Below, piece by piece: positions 1 through 13,100 of a stretch of DNA of 64,000 bases (positions are counted from its first letter, which is position 1; every line of letters starts with the position of its first letter). Under the pieces are notes generated by a model. That model saw only the letters and a program-made list of their open reading frames with translations, ran no database searches and was not told where the DNA came from. The stretch is from the NCBI GenBank assembly GCA_021018995.1, contig CM037590.1:39744287-39808286 (forward strand), given 5' to 3'. The position numbers and the translations under genes are program-made. Source of the DNA: Chloranthus sessilifolius. Taxonomy: Eukaryota > Streptophyta > Magnoliopsida > Chloranthales > Chloranthaceae.

Positions 1-239
1 ATGTGACACCAAAACACAGTTCTGGTTACCACGTAGAGTTCCACATGAAACTTGGAGGACGCCCACCATCCTCCATCGGAGGATGGAATCGAGGTCTTAT
101 ATATAGAGAGCTGGGAAAGTACTCCAATGGAGTACCTTCAGCTTACACCAAGGTCCACATGGAGTAAGGTAGTAGTGTTACTTTTATGCTCTATATTGTA
201 AAATGAGGAGAATAGATCTCATAAGGTGGAAGGCAACCC

Positions 240-243
<4 letters not shown>

Positions 244-290
<47 letters not shown>
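244..290. repeat. (AG)n microsatellite
   Basis: About 23 uninterrupted AG dinucleotides in intron sequence. A related but shorter GA run occurs in the similar element near 37283, which suggests the run belongs to the repeat unit. Confidence 0.97.
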
Positions 291-294
<4 letters not shown>

Positions 295-359
295 TAAGTG
301 TTAGGAAGCAAACCCCCTATTTATAGGGTTTGGGGAAGTAAAAAAAAAATCCCCAACGG

Positions 360-534
360 TCATAAATATGACCATTGGAAACAGTATGCGATCGCATATG
401 CTGTCGCATATGCCATAGTATGCAATCAAATACAAGAGTATGCGATCGCATATGTCATCATGGCATATGCGATCCCACCCATCCCAATTGCATATGCGAT
501 CACATAATGGCATATGTGATTGCATATGACAACA
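360..534. repeat. GCATATG/CGATCG palindrome array (copy a)
   Basis: Repeated, degenerate GCGATCGCATATG units on both strands over about 150 bp. The upstream flank (295-375, with a 'ccctatttataggg' palindrome and 'aacggtcataaatat') is the same as the flank before the array at 37682. AACAGTA appears on both sides of the array and may be a target duplication. It could be a DNA element or an LTR interior. Confidence 0.7.
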
Positions 535-1091
535 GTACTTGTAATGATGTCCAAGGATTATGTGAACAGTTTATATCACCAAGATATTTTCAGTGACAGG
601 ATGAGACATGAGCTTATGTTTCTACAAAATCGAAACTAGTTGTTTAGGTGTTGTACCCGTTAACAAAGCAAGAAACATTTGTTAGGATTGTATATACATT
701 GACTTAAATAATTAAAAATCTGTGCCCCTGTGAACTTAAGGGCTGACAAGACCATCATAAGAAATGAGAATAAGCTAGAAACAAAAATATATAATATATG
801 CTAATAATCAAATGAGTCAGCAGTGACACATAACCAACTATGTAATCAATCAAATATAGGACGTAAAATAGATTTTAACTCCAAATGACAACAATATCCG
901 GGCTAGAACATGTGTGCTCTAGATCATAACAGAATAACTTATCAAAGAGAATTTAGTAAATGGGGCACCACGGATTGCCTCACAAGTTCAGTTAACAGTA
1001 TGTAGTAAAAGTTCTAATTAACCAATAAGAAAGTAATAAATTATAAATAGCCTCATCTACTTTCCATAATTTATCTAGAAGAATAAAGTAC
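535..1091. other. Intron sequence, nothing recognised
   Basis: AT-rich. I see no coding similarity, including to the expected last PheRS-beta exon. Confidence 0.6.
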
Positions 1092-1175
1092 CTCTGGATG
1101 AACAATGCCAAAGGTGCCAATGCGCTTCCCTTTGCAAATGATATTAGCTTGTCTACCCGGGAAAAATTCTGGTTC
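1092..1175 (-). CDS. FARSB: PheRS-beta exon (FFPGRQANI / GTFGIVHPE)
   Basis: 84 bp, 28 codons: [20 protein letters not shown] then TFGIVHPE, ending before GTACTT. FxPGRQAxI and GxxGxVHPE are C-terminal signatures. The last exon (family ending VLxxFDIPDPCS and about 10 more residues) is not visible in 1-1091 and presumably lies upstream of the window start. The preceding intron is 99 bp. Confidence 0.96.
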
Positions 1176-4100
1176 CTACAGCAGCCAGTCAGGATGGTTA
1201 CATATCATTAAATTAAGTGTCTGAATATATAACAACTTTAAGAAAGCTACAAAATTTCCTGATAGAATCCTTACTTGTGAGGGGCTTATATAATAGCCTG
1301 AATTATCCCCACTTGCAACAAGAGATATTCCAACAACTTCCATAATTCTGTCGACCAGACCATGAATTACCTACAAAATTGGAATTTGGAGATTCAGAAA
1401 GCAACTTGCAGTAAACTATCTCTGGAATGACTAAGTTAAATTTAATATGGGCTAATGGCTCCTGAAAGACGTTTAAACACCAATAAACGATGTACCACCA
1501 CTAGATTAGAATTTTTGTTATCTCACACCATTGAAGTGTGTTTTCCTAATATGCCATGGGGCATCAATTTATGATCAATCTAAATGGTTCAGGCGGCAAT
1601 CCATCATTGAAAAATGTTTTAGCCAAATAATCATGTCCATAAGTGAATGTGAACCATCCAATTCGTGAGTTTGAATATCAGCCATTAAAACTAAACACAA
1701 CGATTGGTATTAGAGTGCACAGATCGGATGGTTAAAACCTCTCAAAAAATATGATTTTTGGTCCCACTACCTTTTAACTTATGATCTATCACTTTGACAG
1801 TGTGGATTACCCACACCTCGAGCCCATTTTGGTGCTCAAATGACAGTCAGGAGAGTCGTGCCCAATATAAATTATGCCACTAAATTTCTATGCTGATGTC
1901 AGCAAGGTAGGATGTAGCACCAAGGTATTGACACGGGTCCCGCTTTGATACCAAGAAGACGATTAGGGTTGTGGAGATGAGTGCATGGATCAAAATTTCG
2001 GCTGAAATGTTTCGGTTACGGGCCTACCCGAAACGAAAATAAGGACAAATTCGGCTAAGGGCCAAAATTTTGAAAATATCGGCCGAAATTCCAAATTATC
2101 GACCAATAATTTGAAATTTTCAGCCGATCATCCGAAATTTTCAAAATTTTGGCCGAAAATTTGGAATGTCACTTTAATTTTTTTTTTTAATATGGTCTTT
2201 TGCATCGAATTTTTTTTTGTTCCCATACATTTACCCGAGTTTCATTCCTTTACACTTAGTATATTTTTTATTTTTCTCCTCTCCTCTCTCCTTCCATAGC
2301 TTGGCGAAATTTCGCCGAATATTGTCGGATCTTGACGAAATCTCATCGAATCGTACCGTAATTTACCAAATCTCGTCATATTTCGCCAAAAGTTGCCGGG
2401 TTCTCGCTGGATTTTGATAGATTCTCTTCCAAAATTACCGTAACTTACCGAATATAGTCGGATTTCTCTGTATCTAGTCGTATCTTGCCGAATCTTCCCA
2501 GATTTAGCTGGATCTTATCGAATCATACCTGATTTCGTCAGATATTGCTGATATCTTACCGGCTTTAGTCTCAATAGGTCAGATACGTTTTCTAATAATG
2601 TGAAAGAGTTACAAAAACAAAGTTCGGCAAAGTTCGGAGCAAATTTTTCGAAAATTACAGAAAATTACCAAAAATTGACCAAATTATGGTGCAGGTGATG
2701 AACGAAACTGAAATCGAGATTTTGATCCATGGATGAGCTGTTTAGATTAGTGGTATAAGCTAACTGTCAGTAGGACAAGGATTTACAAACCCGCTCTTTT
2801 TTAAAACTATTACACCACACCAATTTACCAAACATATATCATTCCCATTGTTCTTCTATGTATGTTTTTACTAATTTCCTCTTTCAAATATATTTTTTTA
2901 TAAAATACATATTTTTAAAAATATTTACTAAATTACCAAGTTGGATTGAGTCGAGTTTTCCAAGTTTTCAAGTTAACTCGACCAGGTTGATTTCGATGGA
3001 AGGGGGGGTACTACTTATACTTGGTCTAGTCTACAAAATTCCCCTACTTTATGTAGGCTGGATAGATTCATATGCTCCAATGAATGGATGAATTCGTGTC
3101 TGGAATCTCTGGATGCTATTTCTAAAGGGCTGGCTAGACCCACATTTGAGCATACCCACGTTTGACCATAGATTTTAGAGGGTTTGCGGAGGAAGACAAA
3201 ATGAATAAAGGAAAATTCTGACGAATGGGTCGCTTTCGAAAGAAATCAAAGAATTTCTTGGGAGCCCTACAAGATCAATTCCTTATTTTTTCTCTAACAA
3301 ATGGTCAGAATTTCATTCGGGTTCAAATCCTACTGAGAGGTCCACTAGAGATCAAAACAAATAAGCTTTAGCTAATGTAATAAGGATACCAATTGTTCCA
3401 AAGACTCCACCTGTTTTATTTATTCTGAAAAGTTTCAAAATTAGAAATTATCACAGGTATCAATTGACCCATCGATTGGATCATTGGAGTTATCATGTCA
3501 TTGGCCTAGGATTTAAACTAAAGTTTTGGCTAACTGTTGGTGCATCATCTCTAGTAATCAAGGAGCTTTTATTTAAGGGAGGCAGCTACTGGATGTGGTA
3601 CTTACAGCTCATGAAGCGGTGGAATCTGTTTATAAAAGTAATAATAGTGGGATTATATGGAAGGTTGATATGGAGAAAGCTTACGATAAGTTGACTGGGA
3701 TTTGCTAAGTTATATGATGAGAAGGATGGGATTCGAAGAGCGATGGAAGCATTGGATGGCAGATTTTATATCCTTTGCTTGGTTTTCGATATTGGTTAAT
3801 GGATCACCTAAAGGATTCTTTCAAAGTTCGAGAGGCCTTAGGCAATGAGATCCTCTTTCTCCTATGTTGTTTAACATAGAAGCTGAGTTTCTCCACAATG
3901 AGAAACACGCCAATGGTTTCCCATTTGCAATATGCAGACAATACTATAGTCTTCTATAATAATAGTCAAGATGATCTTCAGAAAGTGATGGATGTTCTGT
4001 TTACCTATGAGCTGGTGTCTGGCCAAAAAGTGAATTTACAGAAGTATAAGTTGTCTGACATCAAAGTGGACGAGGATGTGCTGAAAGGGTATGCAAATAC

Positions 4101-7100
4101 AATTGGGTGCTAGATTGAAAACTTACCTACTCGTTATCTAGGGCTCCCTTCTGGAGTGGGCAAGCCGAGAAGTAAGATATGGGACCTGGTCATTAGTAGG
4201 TTTGAGTAAAGGTTGGCTATTTGGAAAAGTAAGATGCTTAGCAGTGGGGGAAGATTGATGCTCATCCAATCTTCTCTTTTGTCTCTCCCAATTTCATATT
4301 TGTCTTTGTTTAGAGCCCGGTTGTTGTGGTTAAAAGAACGGAAAAAATCATACGAGATTTCCTCTGGGAAGGTGCTAAGGAGATGAAGAAATTTCATCTA
4401 ATAAATTGGGATACTTGTTGTCTATCCAAAAAAGGTGGGCTGGGTATTCGTTAATTGGGATATACTAATATGGCTCTGTTAAGAAAGTGGTTATGGAGGC
4501 TTGGTGATGAAAAGGAAATCATAATTTGTGGCGGCAAGTCATGGAACTAAATATGGTCACTTTTTTGCAAGGCAGAACTTCAAAGGTGCTGCTACTAGAG
4601 GTTCTGTTTTTTATAAGAGTATTGTCTCAGTCATCCTGGAATTTCGCATAGGCTGCAAATTTAGCTGAGGGAGAGGGGATAAATAGATTTTGGAATGACG
4701 TGGGTTGGTGATGAGATTTTAACAACCAGATTCCCAGAAATTTATAGCTTAGCAGTGCCCCGGAGGCTAAGGTGGAGAAAATTTTGAATCGATTAACAAG
4801 GCTGTTGTGTGGAATCAGCAATTAAAATAGCGGTTTCATTTTCGGGCATGACCGAACTGAAAATTTGAATTTCAGCTGATAATTTCCCCTCCATATATAT
4901 TTGGACCGAAATTTAGGTTCAAATTATCATTTCGGTGGGGACCGAAAGCAAAACGATTCGGCCGATTACTTGAGTTATCACCGAAATTTTGAACCATGGT
5001 GTGGAATGTTAAGGTTCGTAGAAATCTCAACAAAGAGGAGGAGATGGAGTATTTGTCACTGCTTCATATTCTTAATTCTGTTGATCAGAATATGGTAGCA
5101 AGGGACTTGCGGATTTGGTATCTGAGTAAGAAAGGTGTTTTTTCGGTAAGCTCCTTCTATTCTTTTATTTCTCAAACTCAAGGTGAGAACGGATCATGGG
5201 CTAAATTATGGAAATTAAAGATTCCATCCAAAATTAAATTTTTTGGTTGGAATGTTGGATGAGGGCGTATTTTAACCATTGATCGGCTGAACAAAAGGGG
5301 AATGAGACTTGAAAACAAATGTATGATGTGTCTTCAGGAGGAAGAGACTATCAATCATCTTCGCCATTGTTGTGTAGCCAAAGAAATATGGAATGTGGTG
5401 CTGCAGCTTGTCAATATGTGTTGGGTGTTTTCGGATTCAACCAGTGGTTTGCTAGCTGCTTGGGACAGAGTTTATTTGGAGCAATGTTCTGAAAATCGCA
5501 CGGGTGGTTCAGACCCTTGGGCGCCTCGATTTACGCCTGGGTGGACTCCGGGGCGGACCCCAGTCCCCAATTTTTTTATTTTTTTTATCTCCTATGTTTT
5601 TCTTCTTCGTAGTTTTTTTCTTCTTCTTCCTCAGTTTTTTATGATCTTGCACAACACTTTTTTTGTTCTTTTCCTTTTTTTCTTCCTCCTATTCTGGAAA
5701 GTGGCACACACACATAGCGGCCGCCCAGATTTTGGGGCGCCCGCCCTGGCGTTGCCAGCGATTTCCCCCCGAACATCCCCCCGACCGTCTGAACCCACCC
5801 AATGATTTTAAGAACACTAATTCGGAGGATGATTGAAGTTTGTTTTGGAATTTACATGGCTCTTGTAGTTATGTGGGCTCTGTGGAATGAAAGGAACAAC
5901 TAAGTGTTTAATCGTGTTCGGACACCTTCTAGTATGATTATGAAGAATATCGGGGATTTGGCAATTAGCTGGATCAGATGGGTACTAATTGTTCTCCTGA
6001 TAGAGACTATGTGGCTGATTGGTATAACCTCACAAAGTAACCTCTTTTCCTCTCGCGTTTGGGGGCTCTATCCATGGTTTTGTGTGTTTATTTTGGCTCG
6101 GGGGTGAGGATTATTTGTGGTAGTTAGTTGATTAGGTTTTCCAGCACCTTGCTGGTTTTTGTTTCTTTTTTCAGTTTTGTATTCCTTTTCCTTTCTTAAT
6201 ATATTCGTTCTTTACCGATAAAAAAAGGATGATTTTCGGGTCAACAAAGAAAGTTAAATCCCTCTTTGAACTCACAAGAAAAGACACAAAATATTAAACT
6301 AATAGTTAAAAAGTAACTGAACACCACAAAAATGTTCTATATGGTTAAGCTTCAAATTAACTAGTTCACCAAGAGATAAACAAGGGCTATCTTACCTACC
6401 CCTTTGGTAGGCCAGAGTTTCGAACAACATTTCCTTCAAAGTTCGATTTTAAATATTCAATTACGGATATTTTTGTTGGCTGCAACAGTTTGCTATTTTC
6501 CTTATGCCACTCTCCACTAATGCTCTTGAAAGTTCTCATCAATCTTCATGTCTTAACAGAAAATATATTGGAAATATTGATGATCATAGACAAGTGAATG
6601 ATAAAGAACTTCACCCTCTCAGATAACCCCCCTTCTCTGCTATAGCGCAAGAATATTTCTTTCCTCCCAAAATTTTATTCACTTTGAATCCAAAGTCTGC
6701 AAATCTCAACTTCTTAGATTGAAAACTTTAGTCCTATATAACTGATCCTAAACTTTTAAAATAATAAATAACACATACAAAGCAAAAAAAAGACAAAGAA
6801 AAAGAAAAGAAGTCAAACTTGCATTAATAGTGTTTATGGCCTTAAGAAAAACACAAGGGTAAGGGATTTCAACTAATCATCATCATTCGCTTATCCCATA
6901 AATTTAGGGTCAGCTTTGTGAGTCTTATTTATCCATTCATTTCTATTCATGGGCTAAACACTTATATCACTCCACAATCCTTCACGTGGCTTCTCATTGC
7001 TTCCTCCAAATCTTCATCAGTCTTCCTTTTCGTGCACTTCTTTGTGCCTGTATTATCTGAATTCTTTGTAGGGGCTGTTTCTGGCCTTCGACGGGCATGT

Positions 7101-10100
7101 CTAACCATCTCAAATGATATTCTGTAATTTTCTCCTTTTATAAGAGCCACCAATATTATTATTATTTTTATGTACTCGCTCCTAATTTTATCCTTTCTAG
7201 CTACTCCACTAATACATCTTAGCAGCATACACATTTCAGTCACATGTTTATCTTCTACCACTATCTTAAAAACGCTCCTTCAATCAAAGAGGAACACTTG
7301 GATCGTACAATACCCCACTTGCATAACTCCATATCACCCAGCCTGCATGATCCTATTTGAGATGTCCTCATCAAACCCACAATCTTATTGGATTTCAACT
7401 AATAAGAACCCAAAATTTACGAAGCATGGCTATCCAAAGGTCTAGCTATCCATATGCAGATGGGAGAGCTAAACATATTGATGCCAATTTGCCAAGTAGG
7501 AGGCCTACAAATGCATCACAACGTGGTTTAGATGCCAAGGCGGGAAGACATGATTTCTCCATTCGAACACTAAAGATTCGTTTTATCACTATAAGATACT
7601 AGGAGAATCTCTACATCCAAAAGGGGGGTTGGAGATAACTCCTACTTATTGAAAAGTAAGCCTTGTCTATAGAACTTCTGCTTTGACTAATGGATAAAAG
7701 AAATAAAGATACAAGCATCATGAAAGATACATAAAGTACACAACCACCTTGGATTGCTATATTTTACTATCAAAATTAAGCTTTAAGACAATTTAAAGAA
7801 GATAAATGATCTCATGGGCCCTACGGGTCATCTGAACTCTTAAAATAGCCCCTTCCTCCCAAAGTTAAGTTGTTTTATAAAAACACCCAAATAAAGAATA
7901 GGAAAGAGAATAGATCTACTTCCAATTATGTTCATAATACTCTTGAATGCATCTATGATCTACATTGCCTCACCGAAATAATTCTGTAATTCTCCATCCA
8001 AATTATCCCCAAACTGGAGGAAGAGAGTACAACGAATCAACCACAAAAGAAATAATCATTCAACTCATGCTCTCTAAGTTACCAAAAAAATACGATTAAA
8101 AAACAAAGTTACCAAAAAAATCAATGATTGAAATACATTGTTCCAATAGTCTCTCCTATTGCGGCTCCAGCCAACATGTGCCGAGCAAAAAATCATAACC
8201 AAAAGCACTGCACAGTATTTTTTCTTCTCATAGTCTGGGTATCCAGGCCTCTTAGAGCACCCGCCTAATCCTAGGGGCACATGCGCACCCCAAATTCAGC
8301 ACATGCCGGGTCAGCACAGGATATAAATCCCTAGGGTGGCCTCAAGGGGGGAGAGGGGATTCGAACTCAGATCTCCTGCTTTTGGAAGCAGGTACCTGGT
8401 CAGCTCACCTAACCCCTTGAGGTTACTGCACAGTATTTTTCCATTCACTTTTAATTGAAACCTTTGCATTGCAATCATAGGATTGGAGATATCAAGCAGA
8501 ACGACACAAAGAAAGTTATGAAATTACAGCTTATTTGGATTTAGGACCAAAACGGAACCCCCATCCTCTGCTATGTTCACACTAAAAAGTGGCAATTGAG
8601 TGCATCTTAGAAATAAATGCCCAACCAAGCAAAGCCATGAATCTGAAATCTACCAGTTTTCAAATTGATCGAAGGGAATGCACTCCCCTTCCCCACTCTA
8701 TCGTTAGGGTCAATATGAAACAAAGGACGTATTAATGCCATTAATAGCAAGCATCAATTTGAAAAAAGTGCACTGCATTACTACGAAGAAGATAAATTCA
8801 ATGATATATAGAATCCAATAAACTCTCAACACACCAGGAAAAATTAAGTTTCTATATTCAACAGTTTCAAAATTATATTTGTTCTGTATTGAGTTTCTTA
8901 CGAAGTACACACTAGAAAATTGCTATGATTATATCCAATAAAGAAGCCATATCCGAAGTGAAACTGTGCCAAAAAAAGTTTAAATGCATAGAGGGTGAAA
9001 TTGGACGGTTGACCTGTCTGGCTTAAGCTCAAGAGGATTATTATTATTATCACTCATGTGAAAGTCAGGTAAAGATTATATATATTCATTATGAATGCCT
9101 CAGGAAAGTTATACCTCAAATCCCGAGTTAATATTGCAATACAATGCTGCCAGTTGGCGACGATTTGCTGCACCCACATCTTGCGCCTCATCCAGTACCA
9201 CTATATCGCCCACTTCAAATATCTACAACCAATTAATTAAAAATAAATCCGAAGATGCACCTTTACAATTCAGCATATCAATTCCACAATTTTTTCAGAA
9301 GTAAAAATAATGGAAAATTGAAGTACAACATATTACAAATCAAATCCCGTAGATAGAGAAATAAAGAAACTATCCTAGTATAGCAAAAGAAACAGTAAGA
9401 TTTCTTTCAAGTTAATAAAATATAAAAATGGAAACTATAAGGCGTGGACAGGAGTCCTCCATCAATTGCGAAACCAACTTTGGTGATTATAAAAAAAGTA
9501 AGCCATAAAAAAAACCCCTCATGAAGCGATGCAGAGTACGACTAAATCAACTTCATTTGGAGTTCGAATAAACATAGTCACCATATCGGGGTTCGGCAAT
9601 AATTCAGTGAGGTTAAAATTCAGAAAAAATCCAGAAAATCCAAGAAAATATTCAGAGGAAAAATTCGTGAGAAAAAATTTAATTAAAAGTCAAAGCTTGA
9701 CCTTGAAGTCAACCTTTGACCCCTAAAATTTTGATAATATATTACTAACTTACAACTTATTATCATGTTTCAGTAGTCAAAGTTTGATCAAAAGTCAAAA
9801 CTTTATATAGCTTATAAATCCAGTTAAAGTTTGATTAAAATTCAAACTTTGACCAAAGTCAAATATTAGCTGAAAAGAGTATGATGTAGGTAATGCGGTG
9901 GTCATAGTGATCGTGTTGGTATGATGGTCATAGAAATGAAAGCTACTTTTTAAAAGTCAAAAGATAATTTTTTTGCTTTTAGGTTTTTACAAGTAACTTT
10001 AGATTTGAAATGACAAAAAAATTATTATTTTGTTAGTGGGAAACTCAATTTCAGCCACTTAGAGGGTTGAAATGGTTTCCTCCTAAAATGATTTGGCGTG

Positions 10101-13100
10101 TGAAAATTCAATTTCCATGCGGGGCCGACTTAATTTCATTTCCATCTCCTTACATAGCTATCAAAAAACAACAATTGGAAGCTAAATTTCATTTCCACCT
10201 ATGAAATTACATTTCCATGTTATCAAACAAGGCCTAAGAGTAAAGCTTCTTTTATCAATTATTGAACAAGAGATTTCTACACAAATTTAGTGCCTGCAGA
10301 ATCATTCACAAGTGCCCAGATAAGATAGTTCCTGCAAAATGCTAAAATGTAAGTGCATAGTAGAAGAGGTCCATGATAGATACTTCATCTTATGTCACAA
10401 CCAATGTCCCAATTTGCACAATATTATGGCCTGAAAGAAATGGCTTCATGATGGTAAAAATTATTAGAAGTTGACATTGGTCAAATTCCTGGTAGGGATG
10501 AATATTCCTTCCCACCATCAAAAAGTTCATACCCTCTTGCTGTCAAAATGCCTACCTTTCTAGTAGGGAGAATATCACTTCCTCATATTACCATAAGAAA
10601 CATTTGCCAAATTCCTGGGTAGGGATGATCCATATATTCCTTCCCACTGTCAACAAGTTCATACTTTCTTGCTGTCTACTTCTTTTCATGAATTAAAGCA
10701 GAAAATTACGACTTTTAAAAAGCATTAATATTTATGCACTAATGTTGATCTTATATTGGCTATTTTATTATTATTTTCTTTCACTTTAATTTCGCAAGCA
10801 GCAATCACTAATTCACCACTCATCAGCATTCAAATTGTTGATGATGGTAATAAACAGCATGTGCACCAGAGCGAGAGGCGTAATGCACAACTATCAGACT
10901 GGAGTAAATTTAGCAATGAAAATAGGAAGTGCAGCTCCCAACACGAAGAGCACACTCCCATAAGTTCTGGACAATGGGCATGAGTCACCACCTTGAATTT
11001 TTTTTTGAAATGAGTCAAATAAAGGATAACGCGATCATGAAATTTTTTTTCTCACAAAAAATTTTAGTTGGCTCTAAAACCAAGAAATCTAAGCTTCAGT
11101 CACAGATTGGGAAAGTGTGAGGCATCCAATCAAAGTGACAAAAGGCGGCTTTTTTGTTGAAAATTACTCATTTAATATGCATTTGTCTTTACTATGGCAT
11201 TAGATCTTGCAATAAATGCGCATTTTTTTAAAAAACACGTTTTTTTTCATTAACACACATTTTTCGTGTTTGAACACGAAGAATGAGTTTCTAAAGACTT
11301 TTAATAAAACTCTAAAAATAATAATAATAAGTTTTTGAAACCTTTCAGAAACTTTTTATAACTTCTTTAAAAAATATTCATTTTAAGTCACGAGCCCCTT
11401 ACTCTCTTTAACATATGGACACCCACAATCAGCTCTCCCTTACTTTTCTCTCATCAAAACAGAAGCCCAAATCCCCAAGCCCCCTATTCTCGATGAACCC
11501 CTAAGAGTGAAAAAAGGAATGAAAGGTGGGGTGGGGGTCGGGGGGACCATGAGCCCCTCTTCCAACTTTTTTTTTTCTAAGAGCTTCCGATTTTTTCCCC
11601 TTTTCCCGATTTTTCTGTTTTTTGCTGTTTTTTCAAAAGTTTTCCCTCGCCGTTTAAAACGTCTTTGTTACTTTGCCTCCAATACACCTGTCTTTCCTGA
11701 CTCAACTCCTTGATCTAGATTCAGGATCTTATGACTGATTTCCTTTCAGTTTCTAACGCATTGCCTTACCAAATAAATTATTTCATTGCTGACATTAAGA
11801 ATCTGTTTCCCATTAACGTGTAAAGATTGATTAGGCAACACTGACACTCTCATAGTTCCCTTCAGTCTCCCATTTAAACTTTCAGCTATAACTTTTTGTG
11901 GACTCCCCCAATGTGAATGATCAGGTGAAAATCACTATCCTGGGTAGCATCCCTACATCTTGTAGCCTTTCCAAGAATAAACCACCTTTCATCAATTAAA
12001 TAAAAAGGGATTACCAAAGGAATTCAGCATTTGTAGAATCATTAAATGTATGGAAATAAGATGGAGTTTCTGCAAAATGCTAAAATGCAGGTACAAAGTT
12101 GAAATGATCCATGATACAAAACAATGATATAAGCTTCATCTTATGTCACGAATAATGTACCAATTTGCATGATATTATGACCTGAGGAAAATCTCTTTAT
12201 GATGGCAGACATGTCTTAGCTTTGCATTTATTTGTTTTCCATGCTGCATACCTTGCCTTTTTTTATGGGTAACAGAAATTTATTAAAGAGAAAAAATAGG
12301 TACATAGAAAGCAGCGAGACACTGCAGAAAACCCATCCCTCACAGACGGAAAGCACCCCCCAAAACTGCAAAATGACCCAGAGAGACAGCCCAAAGGACT
12401 CCCCTCTCGCAGAAGGAAGTTTGGTTAAAAGCAGGCTATCCCATGGGGTGTCGTTTGGGCTGTCTTTCTGGGTCATTCTGCGGTTATCCCAAAGGATTCC
12501 CCTCTCGCAGAAGGAAGTTTGGTTAAAAGCAGGTTATCCCATTCCTCATAAGCATTAAGACCCTCCCTGTTCCAATTCTTATGAGCTAAACTCACCCAGT
12601 GAGTGGCCAGATCCTTGACATGCTTCATGATCATCTTAATTGGTATTCGGATCTTTCTAAAGATCATATTGTTCCTTTCCAACCAAACCGCCCAAACCAC
12701 CTCAAAAACAACAATGTCCCAGGGATCACCTTTATTATCCTCCAGATTCACTCCAGCCCATTCAACAAACATAGTACCGTTAATTTCAGGGAACACCCAA
12801 CATATATTCAACATCCTGAGAATTTTCCATCAAATTTCTTTTACAACCCAACAGTTGATGAAGAGATGATTGATGCTTTCTTTCTCTTGCATACACATTA
12901 CACATCTATCCCCCAATTTGATATTTCTCTTCCTTAGCTGATCTAAAGTTAGGATTTGGCCCAAAGACACGTTCCAACCAAAGAATTTGATTTTCGGAGG
13001 GATCCGCACCTTCCAGATATTCATCCAAATGTATCTCTTCAAGGGTTGTCTACAAAGGTAAGAATAAGAGGATCTCACCGTGAATACACCCTTTTATGTA

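Larger units (their letters stand above)
3150..6235 (+). mobile_element. L1-type LINE remnant (RT and zf-RVT), carrying two insertions
   Basis: Plus strand, antisense to the host gene. Broken reading frames encode a LINE reverse transcriptase. QGAFI..RQLLD and VDMEKAYDK lie near 3560-3700, GSPKGFF near 3800, then QYADNTIVF (3925-3955; family motif YADD), and [16 protein letters not shown] near 4230. The zf-RVT tail has [15 protein letters not shown] (5210-5260) and [14 protein letters not shown] (5317-5365). The 3' end with an A-rich tail is near 6230. The element is interrupted by a TTCGG palindrome element at 4816 and by a GC-rich element at about 5490. Many stops and frameshifts make it inactive. 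Confidence 0.9.

Noticed and set aside
244..290. GA run as a regulatory GAGA element
   Set aside because: Deep inside an intron near the 3' end of the gene and part of a repeated unit; nothing supports regulation.
1..1091. Last PheRS-beta exon within the window
   Set aside because: No stretch on the minus strand encodes the expected F-D-I-P-D-P-C ending; it must lie outside.
5302..5805. 167-codon open frame as one protein
   Set aside because: The first third is the LINE zf-RVT tail; the rest runs into an inserted GC-rich/T-rich element, so it is a chance fusion.
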